From assembly GCF_947581735.1 (NCBI RefSeq), contig NZ_CANPVT010000002.1:248001-312000 (forward strand): 64,000 nt of DNA, in the 5' to 3' direction. Below the pieces are notes generated by a model. The model saw nothing but the letters and a program-made list of their open reading frames with translations, did no database searches and was not told the DNA's origin. Positions 8,575-17,421 of the stretch are shown piece after piece. The DNA comes from Candidatus Palauibacter soopunensis. Its GTDB lineage: Bacteria; Gemmatimonadota; Gemmatimonadetes; Palauibacterales; Palauibacteraceae. Position numbers and translations under genes: made by a program. Numbering within the stretch: the stretch's first letter is position 1; the number at the start of each line of letters is the position of its first letter.

Positions 8575-9810
8575 GTGCGTAGCGCGGGACGGACAGCGGG
8601 AACGCCCGGGTTCCGGGTAGTCGTGGCGCTCGCCGCCGCATCGGCCGGGGCGTGCGGCGACGGGAGCATGGACCTTCCGCTGACGCGGCCGCCGATGGTC
8701 ATTGACGGCGTCGCCGACTTCGAACTGGCCATCGGGGAGACGGCGACGCTCGAAGCGTCCGGCTACTTCCGGGATCCCGACGGAGACGTCCTCTCTTTCG
8801 AGGCGAGGTCGTCCGCGGGGGAAGTCGCGAGCGCCGAAGTCTCGGGGAGCACGGTCCGCGTCGTCGCTTTGACGCGCGGGACGTCGACGGTGGCGATCAC
8901 GGCGCGCGACCCCGAAGGCCGGGCCGCCGCGCTACGCTTCGACGTCACCGTGCCGCTGCCCCGGACGTTCGACATCGTGCTCAGCTTCGACACCGCGGTG
9001 ACCGAGCCGCGGCGGGCCGCGGTCGTCGCGGCGGCGGAACTCTGGATGTCGGTGCTGGCCGCCGCGGAACTGCCGGACGTTACGGTCGACGACGACATCG
9101 AATGCTACGGCGCGCACACGACGGAGCCCCCGGGGACCATCGATGATCTGCTGGTTCTCGTCGAGTTCCGGGACATCGACGGTCCGGGCCGGACGCTCGC
9201 CCAGGCCGGCGTGTGCCGTCTGCGCGAAGGGTCGATGCTGCCGGTCGCGAGCGTGGCGTTCTTCGACGAGTCGGACTTCGACGGCCTCATCGACTCCGGC
9301 GACGCGACGGAACTCGCCGTTCACGAAATCGCGCACGCGCTCGGATTCGGCCTGCTGTGGCGTCCTCTCGGGCTCCTTCGGGATCCCGCCCTCGGCGTGG
9401 GAGCGATCGACGCGCACTTCGTCGGTCCCCTGGCCCTCGACGCCTTCGACGCGGCGGGCGGCACGGACTACACGGGCGGGGCGAAAGTCCCCGTCGAGAA
9501 CTTCGGCGGAGCCGGGACGGCGAACCTCCATTGGCGGGGATCCGTCCTCCGGGGAGAACTCATGAGGCCGCTCAACAGGATCGGATCGCGGGAGACGCTC
9601 AGCGCGATCACGATCCAGTCGCTGGCCGATCTGGGTTACATTGTCGATGTGAGCCTGGCGGAGCCGTACACGCTTCCCGGCGTCGGCGCCGCGGCCGAGA
9701 AGCCCGGCCGCGTGGTCGTCCTGGGCGACGATGTCCTCAGGGGTCCGGTGCAGGTCGTCGATTCGGAAGGCCGCGTCGTGCGCGTGCTCCGCGACCGTTC
9801 GCCGCGGTAG
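8575..9810 (+). CDS. Lipoprotein with Ig-like domain and leishmanolysin-like metalloprotease domain
   Basis: A 411-residue exported protein. The N-terminal signal ends in a lipobox-like SAGAC, so membrane anchoring is likely. Residues about 40-125 form a beta-rich cadherin/BID-like domain (RDPDGDVLSFEARSS). The rest resembles leishmanolysin (M8) metzincins: HEIAHALGF supplies zinc ligands H250 and H254 and catalytic E251; after a gap of about 65 residues HWRG supplies H319; ELMRPL supplies the Met-turn M330. The long gap between HExxH and the third histidine, and the HW...ELM order, are M8 hallmarks not shared by most metzincins. Start is GTG 8575, two bases after the YjbQ stop. Likely a surface or periplasmic endopeptidase. 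Confidence 0.78.
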   Translation: MRSAGRTAGTPGFRVVVALAAASAGACGDGSMDLPLTRPPMVIDGVADFELAIGETATLEASGYFRDPDGDVLSFEARSSAGEVASAEVSGSTVRVVALTRGTSTVAITARDPEGRAAALRFDVTVPLPRTFDIVLSFDTAVTEPRRAAVVAAAELWMSVLAAAELPDVTVDDDIECYGAHTTEPPGTIDDLLVLVEFRDIDGPGRTLAQAGVCRLREGSMLPVASVAFFDESDFDGLIDSGDATELAVHEIAHALGFGLLWRPLGLLRDPALGVGAIDAHFVGPLALDAFDAAGGTDYTGGAKVPVENFGGAGTANLHWRGSVLRGELMRPLNRIGSRETLSAITIQSLADLGYIVDVSLAEPYTLPGVGAAAEKPGRVVVLGDDVLRGPVQVVDSEGRVVRVLRDRSPR

Positions 9811-9821
9811 GTTCCGTCCCG

Positions 9822-9851
9822 TTGACCGGATAAACCGTAGATTCCTATGCT
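9822..9851 (+). promoter_or_regulatory. Candidate sigma-70-type promoter of the RND/P450/SMT operon
   Basis: TTGACC at 9822-9827 and TATGCT at 9846-9851 are separated by 18 bases, 37 bases before the adaptor start codon and 11 bases after the stop of the preceding protease gene. It is the best -35/-10 pair I saw in the window and would separate the pump-P450-methyltransferase operon from the TolC-to-protease operon. Sigma preferences of this organism are unknown. Confidence 0.45.
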
Positions 9852-9888
9852 CAAGCCGGCGCACTCGACCTCCATGGGATAAGGCACA

Positions 9889-11109
9889 ATGCTGCGCAGA
9901 TTGCTGTTCGGATCCAGTCTCAGGATCATCGCCGTGATCATCGTCGGTACGATTGCGGTCGCGGCACTAATGCTCTCGCTGGCCCCCGAGCCGGAAAGCC
10001 AGGAACCGCCTCCCCAGATCCCGTTCGCGCAAACCGCCGGTGTCGTGGCCGGGTCGGGCGCGATCCCCGTGTTCGGATCCGGCACCGTGCGGCCAAGCGA
10101 GGAGATCGATGTCGCGCCGCAGGTGGGCGGCAAGGTCGTCTGGGTAAACCCGCGGTTCCAGAGTGGAGGGCGCGTGGAGGCGGGCCAGACGCTCTTCCGC
10201 ATCGAAGAAGCCGATTACGCGTACCGCGTGCAGGTAGCGGAAGCGAACGTCGCGGCAAGCCGCGTCGCCTTCCTCGAGGAACAGGAACGGGCAACGATCG
10301 CCAGCGCCCAGTATGAACTGTACTCGGAGCGGCGCGAGACGGGGCCCCCGCCGCCCGAGGCGAGTCCGCTCACGCTGAGGGAGCCTCAGCTGGAAGCGGC
10401 CAGGGCCGCGCTGAGCCGGGACGAAGCCCGGCTTGAGGAGGCGAGACTTGCGCTCTCCAGGACCCGGGTCACCGCGCCGTTCGATGGTTTCGTGCGCGAG
10501 GAATCTGTCGATGCGGGGCAGGTCGTGAACCCCGGGCAGCCCGTCGGACGCCTCTTCGCGTCGGGGGCGGTGGAGGTCGTCGTTCCCCTCGCCGATGCCG
10601 ACGCCGCCCTGGTCCCCGGATTGTGGGGGCTCGAGGCGGGCGACGGGGCACGGGACGTGGCGGCTCGTGTGATCGCCCACTACGGGGACATGATGTATGC
10701 CTGGGAGGGCTACGTGGATCGGGGCGAAAGCTCCGTTGATGCGCAGACACGCACCATCGATGTGATCGTGCGCGTGCCGGATCCGTTCGACGCGGGCGCG
10801 CCGGCGGGCCGGTCCGCTGCCGTTGGGGGCGACCCTCCGTTGCTGGTCGGCAAGTTCGTGGAGGTGGAGATCGAGGGACTCTCACCGGAGGACTACTTTC
10901 AGGTCCCGCGCGCGGCGCTGCAGCCCGGCAATGAAATCTGGACGGTGGATCGCGACGGCGTCGTGAGCATCGTTCCGGTCCAGGTGCTGCAACGCGCCAA
11001 CGATGCGGTGTTCGTCACCGGCGCCCTGCGGGGAGGCCAGGCAGTGATCACCGGTGGACTTCAGTTCGCCACCCAAGGGATGCGCGTCCAGACCGACCCG
11101 GTGCGATGA
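9889..11109 (+). CDS. RND efflux periplasmic adaptor (HlyD/MFP family)
   Basis: A 406-residue membrane-fusion protein linking an RND permease to an outer-membrane channel. It has an uncleaved N-terminal anchor (about 11-31) and no lipobox; a biotinyl-lipoyl-like half-motif at about 62-100 (SGTVRPSEEIDVAPQVGGKV); a coiled-coil hairpin at about 105-190 (ARAALSRDEARLEEARLALS); the second lipoyl half RTRVTAPFDGFVREE; and beta-barrel and membrane-proximal domains to the end. Its stop overlaps the permease start by four bases (ATGA). Downstream neighbours are a P450 fusion and a sterol methyltransferase, which suggests a lipid or sterol cargo rather than drugs. That cargo is inference from context. 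Confidence 0.88.
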   Translation: MLRRLLFGSSLRIIAVIIVGTIAVAALMLSLAPEPESQEPPPQIPFAQTAGVVAGSGAIPVFGSGTVRPSEEIDVAPQVGGKVVWVNPRFQSGGRVEAGQTLFRIEEADYAYRVQVAEANVAASRVAFLEEQERATIASAQYELYSERRETGPPPPEASPLTLREPQLEAARAALSRDEARLEEARLALSRTRVTAPFDGFVREESVDAGQVVNPGQPVGRLFASGAVEVVVPLADADAALVPGLWGLEAGDGARDVAARVIAHYGDMMYAWEGYVDRGESSVDAQTRTIDVIVRVPDPFDAGAPAGRSAAVGGDPPLLVGKFVEVEIEGLSPEDYFQVPRAALQPGNEIWTVDRDGVVSIVPVQVLQRANDAVFVTGALRGGQAVITGGLQFATQGMRVQTDPVR

Positions 11110-14100
11110 ATCCCGACGCGGGCCCCGAACCGGGCGACCGCCGCGAGCGGTCCGGCCCGCTCGCCTATATGGCCAGCAACGGCATCGCGGCCAATCTCCT
11201 GATGATGGGCATCGTCGCGGCCGGACTCGTGTCCCTGACCGGCCTCGAGCGCGAAGCCTGGCCTGTCACCCCCTTCTACCACATCGAAGTCTCGATGGCC
11301 TATCCCGGTGCCACGCCGGAGGAGATCGAGGAGTCGATCGTCGTCAAGATCGAGGACCAGGTCAGCGGGCTCGATGACGTGCAGGCGGTCAAGTCCCTGG
11401 CGGCTCCGGGCATCGCCTCCGTGCGGATTCAGATGGATTCCGGCACGGACATGGATCGGGCCCTGGACGACATAGAATCCGCCGTCAATCGCATCCAGTC
11501 CTTCCCTGCCGGTGCCGAACGTCCCCGCTTCCAGGAGATGGACAACCGCTTCAGCATGATGCGGCTCATCGTCTACGGCGATGTCTCCGAGCGCTCGCTG
11601 AAGGAACTGGCGCATCGGATCGAGGACGACCTTACCACGCTGCCCTCCGTCTCCCAGGTCGAGGTCAGCGGGGTCCGGAACTACGAGATCTCCATCGAGG
11701 TACCGCTTCACCGGCTGAGGGCCCTGGGGCTCACTCTTACCGACATCGCCGGCGCGATCCGCCGCAGTTCGCTCGACTTGTCGGCCGGCAGCATCGATAC
11801 CCGGGAATCCCAGGTTCGAGTGCGGACCCTCGGGCAGAACTACGACCAGCAGGACTTCGAGGAGATCGTTCTGCTCAGCGGCCGCGACGGCACGGTCGTG
11901 CGCCTGGGCGATATCGCCGAGGTCCGCGACGGGTTCCAGGAGGCAGACCTGATTGTCCGCCACCAGAACCAGCCCGCCGTATTCGTCGAGGTGTATCGGG
12001 CCGGCGGCGAGCAGGTGATGGATGTGGCCACGACGGTGCGCGAGCACCTGGCCAACGAGGTGATCCCGTCTTTGCCGGACGGCGTGGGCATCACCTTGTG
12101 GAACGACGAATCCCAGGCCTACGAGGAACGCGCCAATCTTCTTTTGAAGAACGGGATTCTGGGTTTGTTGCTGGTGTTGGTCGCACTCAGCCTGTTTCTC
12201 CAGATTCGGCTTGCCCTGTGGGTTGCCGTGGGCCTCGCCGTCTCGGGTGTAGGCGCCCTCGCCGTCATGATGGCACTCGACGTCGCGATCAACACCATCA
12301 GCCTCTTCTCCTTCGTGCTCGCCATAGGGATCGTCGTTGACGACGCCATCGTGGTGGCCGAGCACATCCAATACGAACGCAGTCGCGGAACCCCCGGAGT
12401 CGCGGCCGCGATACGCGGCGTCCGGCGGATCAAGGTGCCGTTGACGTTCGCGGTCCTCACTTCGGCGGTGGCCTTCGTCCCGTTGCTGTTCATCCCGGGC
12501 GGCGTCGGTGACGTATGGCGGGCCCTGCCGATCATCATGATCGCCATGCTGATGGTTTCGCTGGTGGAGTCGCTGTTCGTCCTTCCCAACCACCTGTCCC
12601 ACCTGCCCGGTCCGGACTGGGTGCCGGGCAATGCCTTCGACCGGTTCTTCTCGCGACTTCAGCGTCGTGTCGACGTCCAGCTGCAGCGGTTCGTGCAAGG
12701 CCCCCTGGACCGGGCCCTGCGGTTTGCCACGGCCCGGCCCGGGGTGACGATGACAGGGGCCGTCGGAATGCTCGTGCTGAGCATCTCCCTGGTGCCCGCG
12801 GGAATCGTCCCCACCACGCTGGCCGACGACGTAGAGGGCGATATCGTGACGGTCGTGTTGGAGATGCCCGATGGAGCCACCGCGCCGAGAACGTACGAAG
12901 TGGCGCGGGAGCTGGAGGCTGCGGGCCACCGGGTCATCGAACGACTCTCTCTCGGCCGGCCCGGGGATGCGCCGCCGCTGCTGACCGGCGTCTCGGTGAC
13001 CGTCGGACTGGGATCGAGACTCGAGGGCGGACTCAACCCGCAGCCCACCCTCAATCCGCAGGCCAATATCGCCACCATCGAGTTCAAGCTCCTCGGTGCG
13101 CAGCAGAGACGGATCTCCACTGGAGACGTCGTGCAGGCGTGGCGGGAGGAGGTGGGTGTGCTGCCCTACGTGCGCGGCATCACCTTCAGCGGCGAGATCT
13201 TCACCCTGGGGAACCCGGTCGAGGCCGTGCTGTCCCATCCGGACCCGGAGCGCCTCGCCGGGATCGCCAGCTCGGTGGTCGACGGACTCCGCGGCGTGAG
13301 CGGCGTCTACGACATACGGTCGGATCACGCGCCGGGCATCCCGGAGGTTCAGCTCGAGTTGCGGCCCGAAGCGCGGACCCTCGGTCTCACCGTGCAGGAG
13401 CTGGCCGGACAGGCGAGGGGGGCGTTCTTCGGCGCGGAAGCCGTCCGGGTGCAGCGCGGCCGGGAAGAGGTACGAGTTTACGTTCGGCTGCCCGCGGAAG
13501 AGCGGAACTCGATCACCGATATCGAAGGCTACCTGCTCCGTACGCCCGGCGGGGACGAGGTGCCGATCGTCAGTGTGGCCTCGCTGAGCCCGGGCGTGTC
13601 GCCGTCCGCCCTCCGGCGCAGGGATGGCCAGCGCGTCGTCACCGTCACCGCCGATGTGGACGCCTCGGTGATCTCCGGCGACGAAGCCAACGATATCCTC
13701 GAAAATTCGATCCTCGCGGATCTGGTCGCGGCGTACCCGGGGCTGACCTACACGTTCGGAGGCGAGCAGCAGCAGCAGCTGGAGTCCATCGACGCGCTCT
13801 ACCGCGGCTTCGCGGTCGCTCTGATCCTGATTTTTGCGCTCCTCGCCATCCCCCTCCGTTCATACACCAAGCCGTTCATCATCATGGCCGTCATCCCCTT
13901 CGGGTTCATCGGCGTCATCCTCGGCCACTGGATCCTGGGAGTTGCCCTGAGCGCCGTATCCTTCATGGGGATCTTCGGTCTGAGCGGGGTCGTGGTGAAC
14001 GATTCCCTGGTCATGATCGACTTCATCGATCAGAAACTCCGGGAAGGCGCCCCGCCGAGAACCGCGATCATGGAGGGGGCAAAGGGACGTTTTCGTCCGA

Positions 14101-14312
14101 TCATGCTCACTTCCCTGACCACTTTCCTCGGCTTCACGCCCCTGATCCTGGAGCGCGCAATCCAGGCCCAATTCCTGATACCGTTTGCCGCGTCACTCGG
14201 TTGCGGCATTCTCTTCATCACGGTCATACTTATGATGGTGGTTCCGGCGCTATGCACGTTGCATCTGCGCTTGATGCCGTCGCGGCGTCCTTCGATTCCG
14301 AGCGCCGCGTAG
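11106..14312 (+). CDS. RND-superfamily efflux permease (AcrB/MMPL-like, ACR_tran)
   Basis: A 1068-residue proton-driven inner-membrane transporter of normal length for the family: 12 TMs in two halves, each with a large periplasmic loop. TM4 carries the paired aspartates of the proton relay, D412-D413, in GIVVDDAIVVAEH. TM10 has GVVVNDSLVMIDF rather than the AcrB-type lysine, as in several non-drug RND clades. Typical motifs YPGATPEEIE and the FGGEQQQQ region near the second loop are present. It is translationally coupled to the adaptor (ATGA) and separated from the P450 gene by only 35 bases. RND proteins are known to move hopanoids and, in Methylococcus, sterols, so a sterol or lipid substrate is plausible here. 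Confidence 0.9.
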   Translation: MNPDAGPEPGDRRERSGPLAYMASNGIAANLLMMGIVAAGLVSLTGLEREAWPVTPFYHIEVSMAYPGATPEEIEESIVVKIEDQVSGLDDVQAVKSLAAPGIASVRIQMDSGTDMDRALDDIESAVNRIQSFPAGAERPRFQEMDNRFSMMRLIVYGDVSERSLKELAHRIEDDLTTLPSVSQVEVSGVRNYEISIEVPLHRLRALGLTLTDIAGAIRRSSLDLSAGSIDTRESQVRVRTLGQNYDQQDFEEIVLLSGRDGTVVRLGDIAEVRDGFQEADLIVRHQNQPAVFVEVYRAGGEQVMDVATTVREHLANEVIPSLPDGVGITLWNDESQAYEERANLLLKNGILGLLLVLVALSLFLQIRLALWVAVGLAVSGVGALAVMMALDVAINTISLFSFVLAIGIVVDDAIVVAEHIQYERSRGTPGVAAAIRGVRRIKVPLTFAVLTSAVAFVPLLFIPGGVGDVWRALPIIMIAMLMVSLVESLFVLPNHLSHLPGPDWVPGNAFDRFFSRLQRRVDVQLQRFVQGPLDRALRFATARPGVTMTGAVGMLVLSISLVPAGIVPTTLADDVEGDIVTVVLEMPDGATAPRTYEVARELEAAGHRVIERLSLGRPGDAPPLLTGVSVTVGLGSRLEGGLNPQPTLNPQANIATIEFKLLGAQQRRISTGDVVQAWREEVGVLPYVRGITFSGEIFTLGNPVEAVLSHPDPERLAGIASSVVDGLRGVSGVYDIRSDHAPGIPEVQLELRPEARTLGLTVQELAGQARGAFFGAEAVRVQRGREEVRVYVRLPAEERNSITDIEGYLLRTPGGDEVPIVSVASLSPGVSPSALRRRDGQRVVTVTADVDASVISGDEANDILENSILADLVAAYPGLTYTFGGEQQQQLESIDALYRGFAVALILIFALLAIPLRSYTKPFIIMAVIPFGFIGVILGHWILGVALSAVSFMGIFGLSGVVVNDSLVMIDFIDQKLREGAPPRTAIMEGAKGRFRPIMLTSLTTFLGFTPLILERAIQAQFLIPFAASLGCGILFITVILMMVVPALCTLHLRLMPSRRPSIPSAA

Positions 14313-14347
14313 CGCACGTCGACTGCGGCCAAGGCGAGAACCGACAA

Positions 14348-16375
14348 ATGACGGTGGAGAGTCTGAAGGTCGAATCCCTGAGCCTCGTCGACGAACTCAT
14401 CCTGATGCTTCTCGACGAGAAGGGAGGCTATTTCCACCAGGTACCCGGCTGGCAGCTGAACTGCGCCGTCGTCGGCGGAGTGCTGGCGGAACTCTCCTTC
14501 CAGTCGCGGCTCGACTCGGATCTGACATCCCTGTACGTGGTGGACCGGACCGAAACGGGCGACCCCGTCCTGGATCCCATTCTGAAGGAGATCGCGGACG
14601 AACCGGTGCAACACACTGCCCGGTACTGGGTCGAACGGCTCGCCCCCCGCGCGGAGTCGATCGTCGACCTGACTCTGGACCGGCTGGTTGAACGGGGGAT
14701 CCTCCAACACCACGAAGGCGAATTCTGGACGCTGGCTCCCCCCGTCATGCATCGGCAGCAGTACGGGATGTTCGAGGAAGGCGCGACCGACCAGTTCATC
14801 AAGGCGCGCATCGGCAACGTCATCTTCGCCGACGAGGTTCCCGAACCGAGAGACGTCGTCATCGTGTGCCTCGTCAACACCTGCGACGTCTTTCGCCTGA
14901 TCTTCGAACTTGATGAAGCGGCGGAAGAGCGCATCAAGTTCATCTGCCAGCTGGACTTGATCGGCCGCTCCATCGCCGCCGCGGTCTCCGAGAACCTCGT
15001 CGGCCCGATCCGCAGACATACCGCTCTCGCCAAGACGATTCCGACGGTTTCGCTGACCCGGCTGCTGCGCAACCCGCATATCCGGGACGGCAACCTGAAC
15101 GCGCTCTTCGGCAACCTCGCGGAAGAGTACGGCCCGGTGTTCCAGATCCGTCCTCCCTTCTCGGAGCGCATGATCTTCCTGGCCGGACTCGAGACGAACG
15201 AATGGATGCAGAAGCGCGGGCGCATGTACCTGAGAACCCGGGATTACTTCGCCGACTTCGAGAAAGTCTACGGCGCGGCCGGCGTTCTGCCCGCCCTGGA
15301 CGGGGCCGACCACTTCCGGCTTCGCAAGTTCCTGTCGCCGGCCTATTCCCGCACGAGGCTGGCAGGGCAGATGGACGAGCTCTACAGCAGGGGGCGCGCG
15401 TACATGTCGACCCTGACGGTCGGGGATTCCTACCGCGCCACGTCCATGAGCCGGGCAATGGTGAACGCCCAGTTGTCGCCGCTGTTCATCGGCGTCGACA
15501 CGCAGGATCTCATGGGCGACCTGATGGGCTACAAGGAGCGGGCCCTGAGCGTGCACATCGCCAAGGTCCTGCCCGAGTTCACGCTACGTACCCCGGGTAT
15601 GAGACGTCGGGCGGCAGTCCTGGACACGCTGATGAAACGGATCCTGAGGGTCCATACTCCCGCCCAGCGCGTCGACAGCCCGCGGAACCTGGTGGACGAC
15701 TACCTCAGCCTGCACGCCAGCGACCCGGGGTTCCTCCCGGAGTCCAACCTGCTCTTCGCCTTTTCCGCGGCCCTGATTGCCAGTGTGTACCTCGGCGATA
15801 CGTTCAGCCTCGTGGTCTACTCCATGGCGTCGCAGCCGGACCTCTACGACAAAATCCGCGCCGAAGCGGATGCCCTGTTTGCCAACGGCGACCCCAAGAG
15901 CGAGGACTTCACCCCCGCCAACATCGACGTGACGCACCGCTTCCTCATGGAGTGCATGCGCATGTACCCGATCGTGTCCATGTCCGTTCGGAACGTGATG
16001 AATACCTGCACGGTCGGGAACTACGAGCTGCCCCTGGGGGAACGGATCCACATCGCCATGACCGCCACGCACTACATGAGCGACGTCTTTCCCGAACCCT
16101 ACAAGTTCGACATCGACCGCTTCCTGCCGTCGCGACGTGAGCATCGCAGCCTCGGGTTCGCCCCGTACGGGCTGGGTACGCACAAATGTCTCGGCACCCG
16201 CTGGATGGAGATGCACCTGGCGGTCAACCTGCTGATGCTGGCGCACTACTTCACGGTCGAGGTGACGCCGGCGAAGTACGCCCGAAAGCTCCGCTTCAAT
16301 CCGGTTCCGTCGCTGAAGCCGAGCAAGAAGGTAAGATTCCGCATCACCGAGCAGAGGCGGGAGCTGCCCGCCTGA
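14348..16375 (+). CDS. GPP34 (GOLPH3/Vps74-like) - cytochrome P450 fusion protein
   Basis: A 675-residue protein in one frame. Residues about 8-220 match the GPP34 domain of eukaryotic GOLPH3/Vps74: LSLVDELILMLLDEKGGY, GDPVLDPILKEI, RLVERGILQ and IKARIGNVIFADEVPEPRD fall in the expected order. Residues about 230-670 are a complete P450: I-helix GDT (D484-T485), ExxR in ECMR (E535, R538), the FDIDRF meander, and heme loop YGLGTHKCLG with ligand C614 (usual F replaced by Y). The CYP51 I-helix signature with histidine is absent, so it is not a typical sterol 14-demethylase. No ferredoxin or reductase is fused or adjacent. The C-24 methyltransferase gene starts 12 bases later. Eukaryotic GPP34 binds phosphoinositide membranes; a membrane-docking role here is inference. 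Confidence 0.88.
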   Translation: MTVESLKVESLSLVDELILMLLDEKGGYFHQVPGWQLNCAVVGGVLAELSFQSRLDSDLTSLYVVDRTETGDPVLDPILKEIADEPVQHTARYWVERLAPRAESIVDLTLDRLVERGILQHHEGEFWTLAPPVMHRQQYGMFEEGATDQFIKARIGNVIFADEVPEPRDVVIVCLVNTCDVFRLIFELDEAAEERIKFICQLDLIGRSIAAAVSENLVGPIRRHTALAKTIPTVSLTRLLRNPHIRDGNLNALFGNLAEEYGPVFQIRPPFSERMIFLAGLETNEWMQKRGRMYLRTRDYFADFEKVYGAAGVLPALDGADHFRLRKFLSPAYSRTRLAGQMDELYSRGRAYMSTLTVGDSYRATSMSRAMVNAQLSPLFIGVDTQDLMGDLMGYKERALSVHIAKVLPEFTLRTPGMRRRAAVLDTLMKRILRVHTPAQRVDSPRNLVDDYLSLHASDPGFLPESNLLFAFSAALIASVYLGDTFSLVVYSMASQPDLYDKIRAEADALFANGDPKSEDFTPANIDVTHRFLMECMRMYPIVSMSVRNVMNTCTVGNYELPLGERIHIAMTATHYMSDVFPEPYKFDIDRFLPSRREHRSLGFAPYGLGTHKCLGTRWMEMHLAVNLLMLAHYFTVEVTPAKYARKLRFNPVPSLKPSKKVRFRITEQRRELPA

Positions 16376-16386
16376 GCCCCCCCAAA

Positions 16387-17418
16387 ATGCGACTGGGCAA
16401 ACTGTCGAAAGCGCTGAGAGATGCGCACCCGGGATCGGGCGTCGCGCGTCGAGTCCGGCACTTCGACGGCTGGCTTGACCGGGCGACACCGGAGGCTGCG
16501 GACGCGGGCGCCTACGACCACACGGAAACGGTCAGGGACTACTACGAGCTGTGCAACGGCTTCATGGTGTACGGCTGGGGTGAATCCCTGCATTTCGCGC
16601 CCCTCACGCCCCACGAAAGCCTGGAGGAGTCCAAGGTCCGGCACCAGCGGGCGATGATCTCGAAGTTGGAGCTGAAACGGGGCATGAAGGTGGTCGATGT
16701 CGGTTGCGGAGTCGGCGGCCCCATGCGCCGAGTCGTCCGTGAGGCGGGTGTCAGGGCCGTGGGAATCAACATCAACGAGATCCAGCTGGCGGAGGCGAAG
16801 AAGTTGAACGCCGAGGCGGGGCTGGAGCACATGACCGATTTCAGGAAATGCAGCTTCGAGGACATGAGCGCCATCGAGGCCGACGCGTTCGACGGGGGCT
16901 ACGCCATAGAGTCGACGTGCCATGCGCAGGACAAGCAAGGCGCGTTCGCGGAGATATTCCGCGTACTGAAGCCGGGCGCCCTGTTCTGGGGTCAGGAAAT
17001 GTGCCTGACGGACCGGTTCGATCCGCGGGACCGCCGGCACCGAACCATCAAGCGGGACCTCATGCGCGGTATCGCCCTGCACGACATCGCCACGTTCGGG
17101 GAAGTGAATCGCGCGCTCGAAGGGGCGGGATTCCAGGTCATCGAGGGGAGCGACTGGGATGTCCGGGAAGGACCCTCCACGCCCTGGTATCAACCCATGG
17201 AGAGCCGCCACGGGACGTTGGGGAACGCCGTGCGCAGGCTTCCCTGGGGCCGCAAGGCGTTCATCGCGGGATCGAAGCTGGCCGAGTTGCTGCGGCTCTT
17301 TCCGAACGGCTCGGCGGAGGTCGTGCGACTCCTCGATCGAACCGCGGAGGCTTACGTCGCGGGCGGCAAGACGGGCATCTTCACGCCTCTGTATTGTTTC
17401 CTGGCCCGTAAACCCTAG
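16387..17418 (+). CDS. Sterol C-24 methyltransferase homologue (ERG6/SMT type)
   Basis: A 343-residue SAM-dependent methyltransferase. Unlike generic class I methyltransferases it carries the SMT signatures in order: sterol-binding YGWGESLHF (62-70), SAM-binding VDVGCGVGGP (about 103-112, D104), YAIESTCHA (172-180), EIFRVLKPG, PWYQPM, and a C-terminal VAGGKTGIFTPLYCFLARKP nearly the same as in fungal and plant enzymes. These enzymes move a methyl group from SAM to the C-24 double bond of the sterol side chain. It starts 12 bases after the P450 stop in the same operon and converges with the Rieske gene 3 bases after its own stop. No squalene epoxidase or oxidosqualene cyclase lies in the window, so the sterol may be made elsewhere or come from a host. 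Confidence 0.87.
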   Translation: MRLGKLSKALRDAHPGSGVARRVRHFDGWLDRATPEAADAGAYDHTETVRDYYELCNGFMVYGWGESLHFAPLTPHESLEESKVRHQRAMISKLELKRGMKVVDVGCGVGGPMRRVVREAGVRAVGININEIQLAEAKKLNAEAGLEHMTDFRKCSFEDMSAIEADAFDGGYAIESTCHAQDKQGAFAEIFRVLKPGALFWGQEMCLTDRFDPRDRRHRTIKRDLMRGIALHDIATFGEVNRALEGAGFQVIEGSDWDVREGPSTPWYQPMESRHGTLGNAVRRLPWGRKAFIAGSKLAELLRLFPNGSAEVVRLLDRTAEAYVAGGKTGIFTPLYCFLARKP

Positions 17419-17421
17419 CAG

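Noticed and set aside
12515-14347. Long in-frame extension upstream of the GPP34-P450 gene
   Set aside because: It overlaps the whole 3' part of the RND permease in another frame, and the extension is low-complexity; ATG 14348 gives a clean GPP34 start.
14348-16375. Naming the P450 half CYP51 (sterol 14-alpha-demethylase)
   Set aside because: Its I-helix reads YLGDTF, not the CYP51 His-Thr signature, and the CYP51 substrate-recognition motif near the B helix is not evident.
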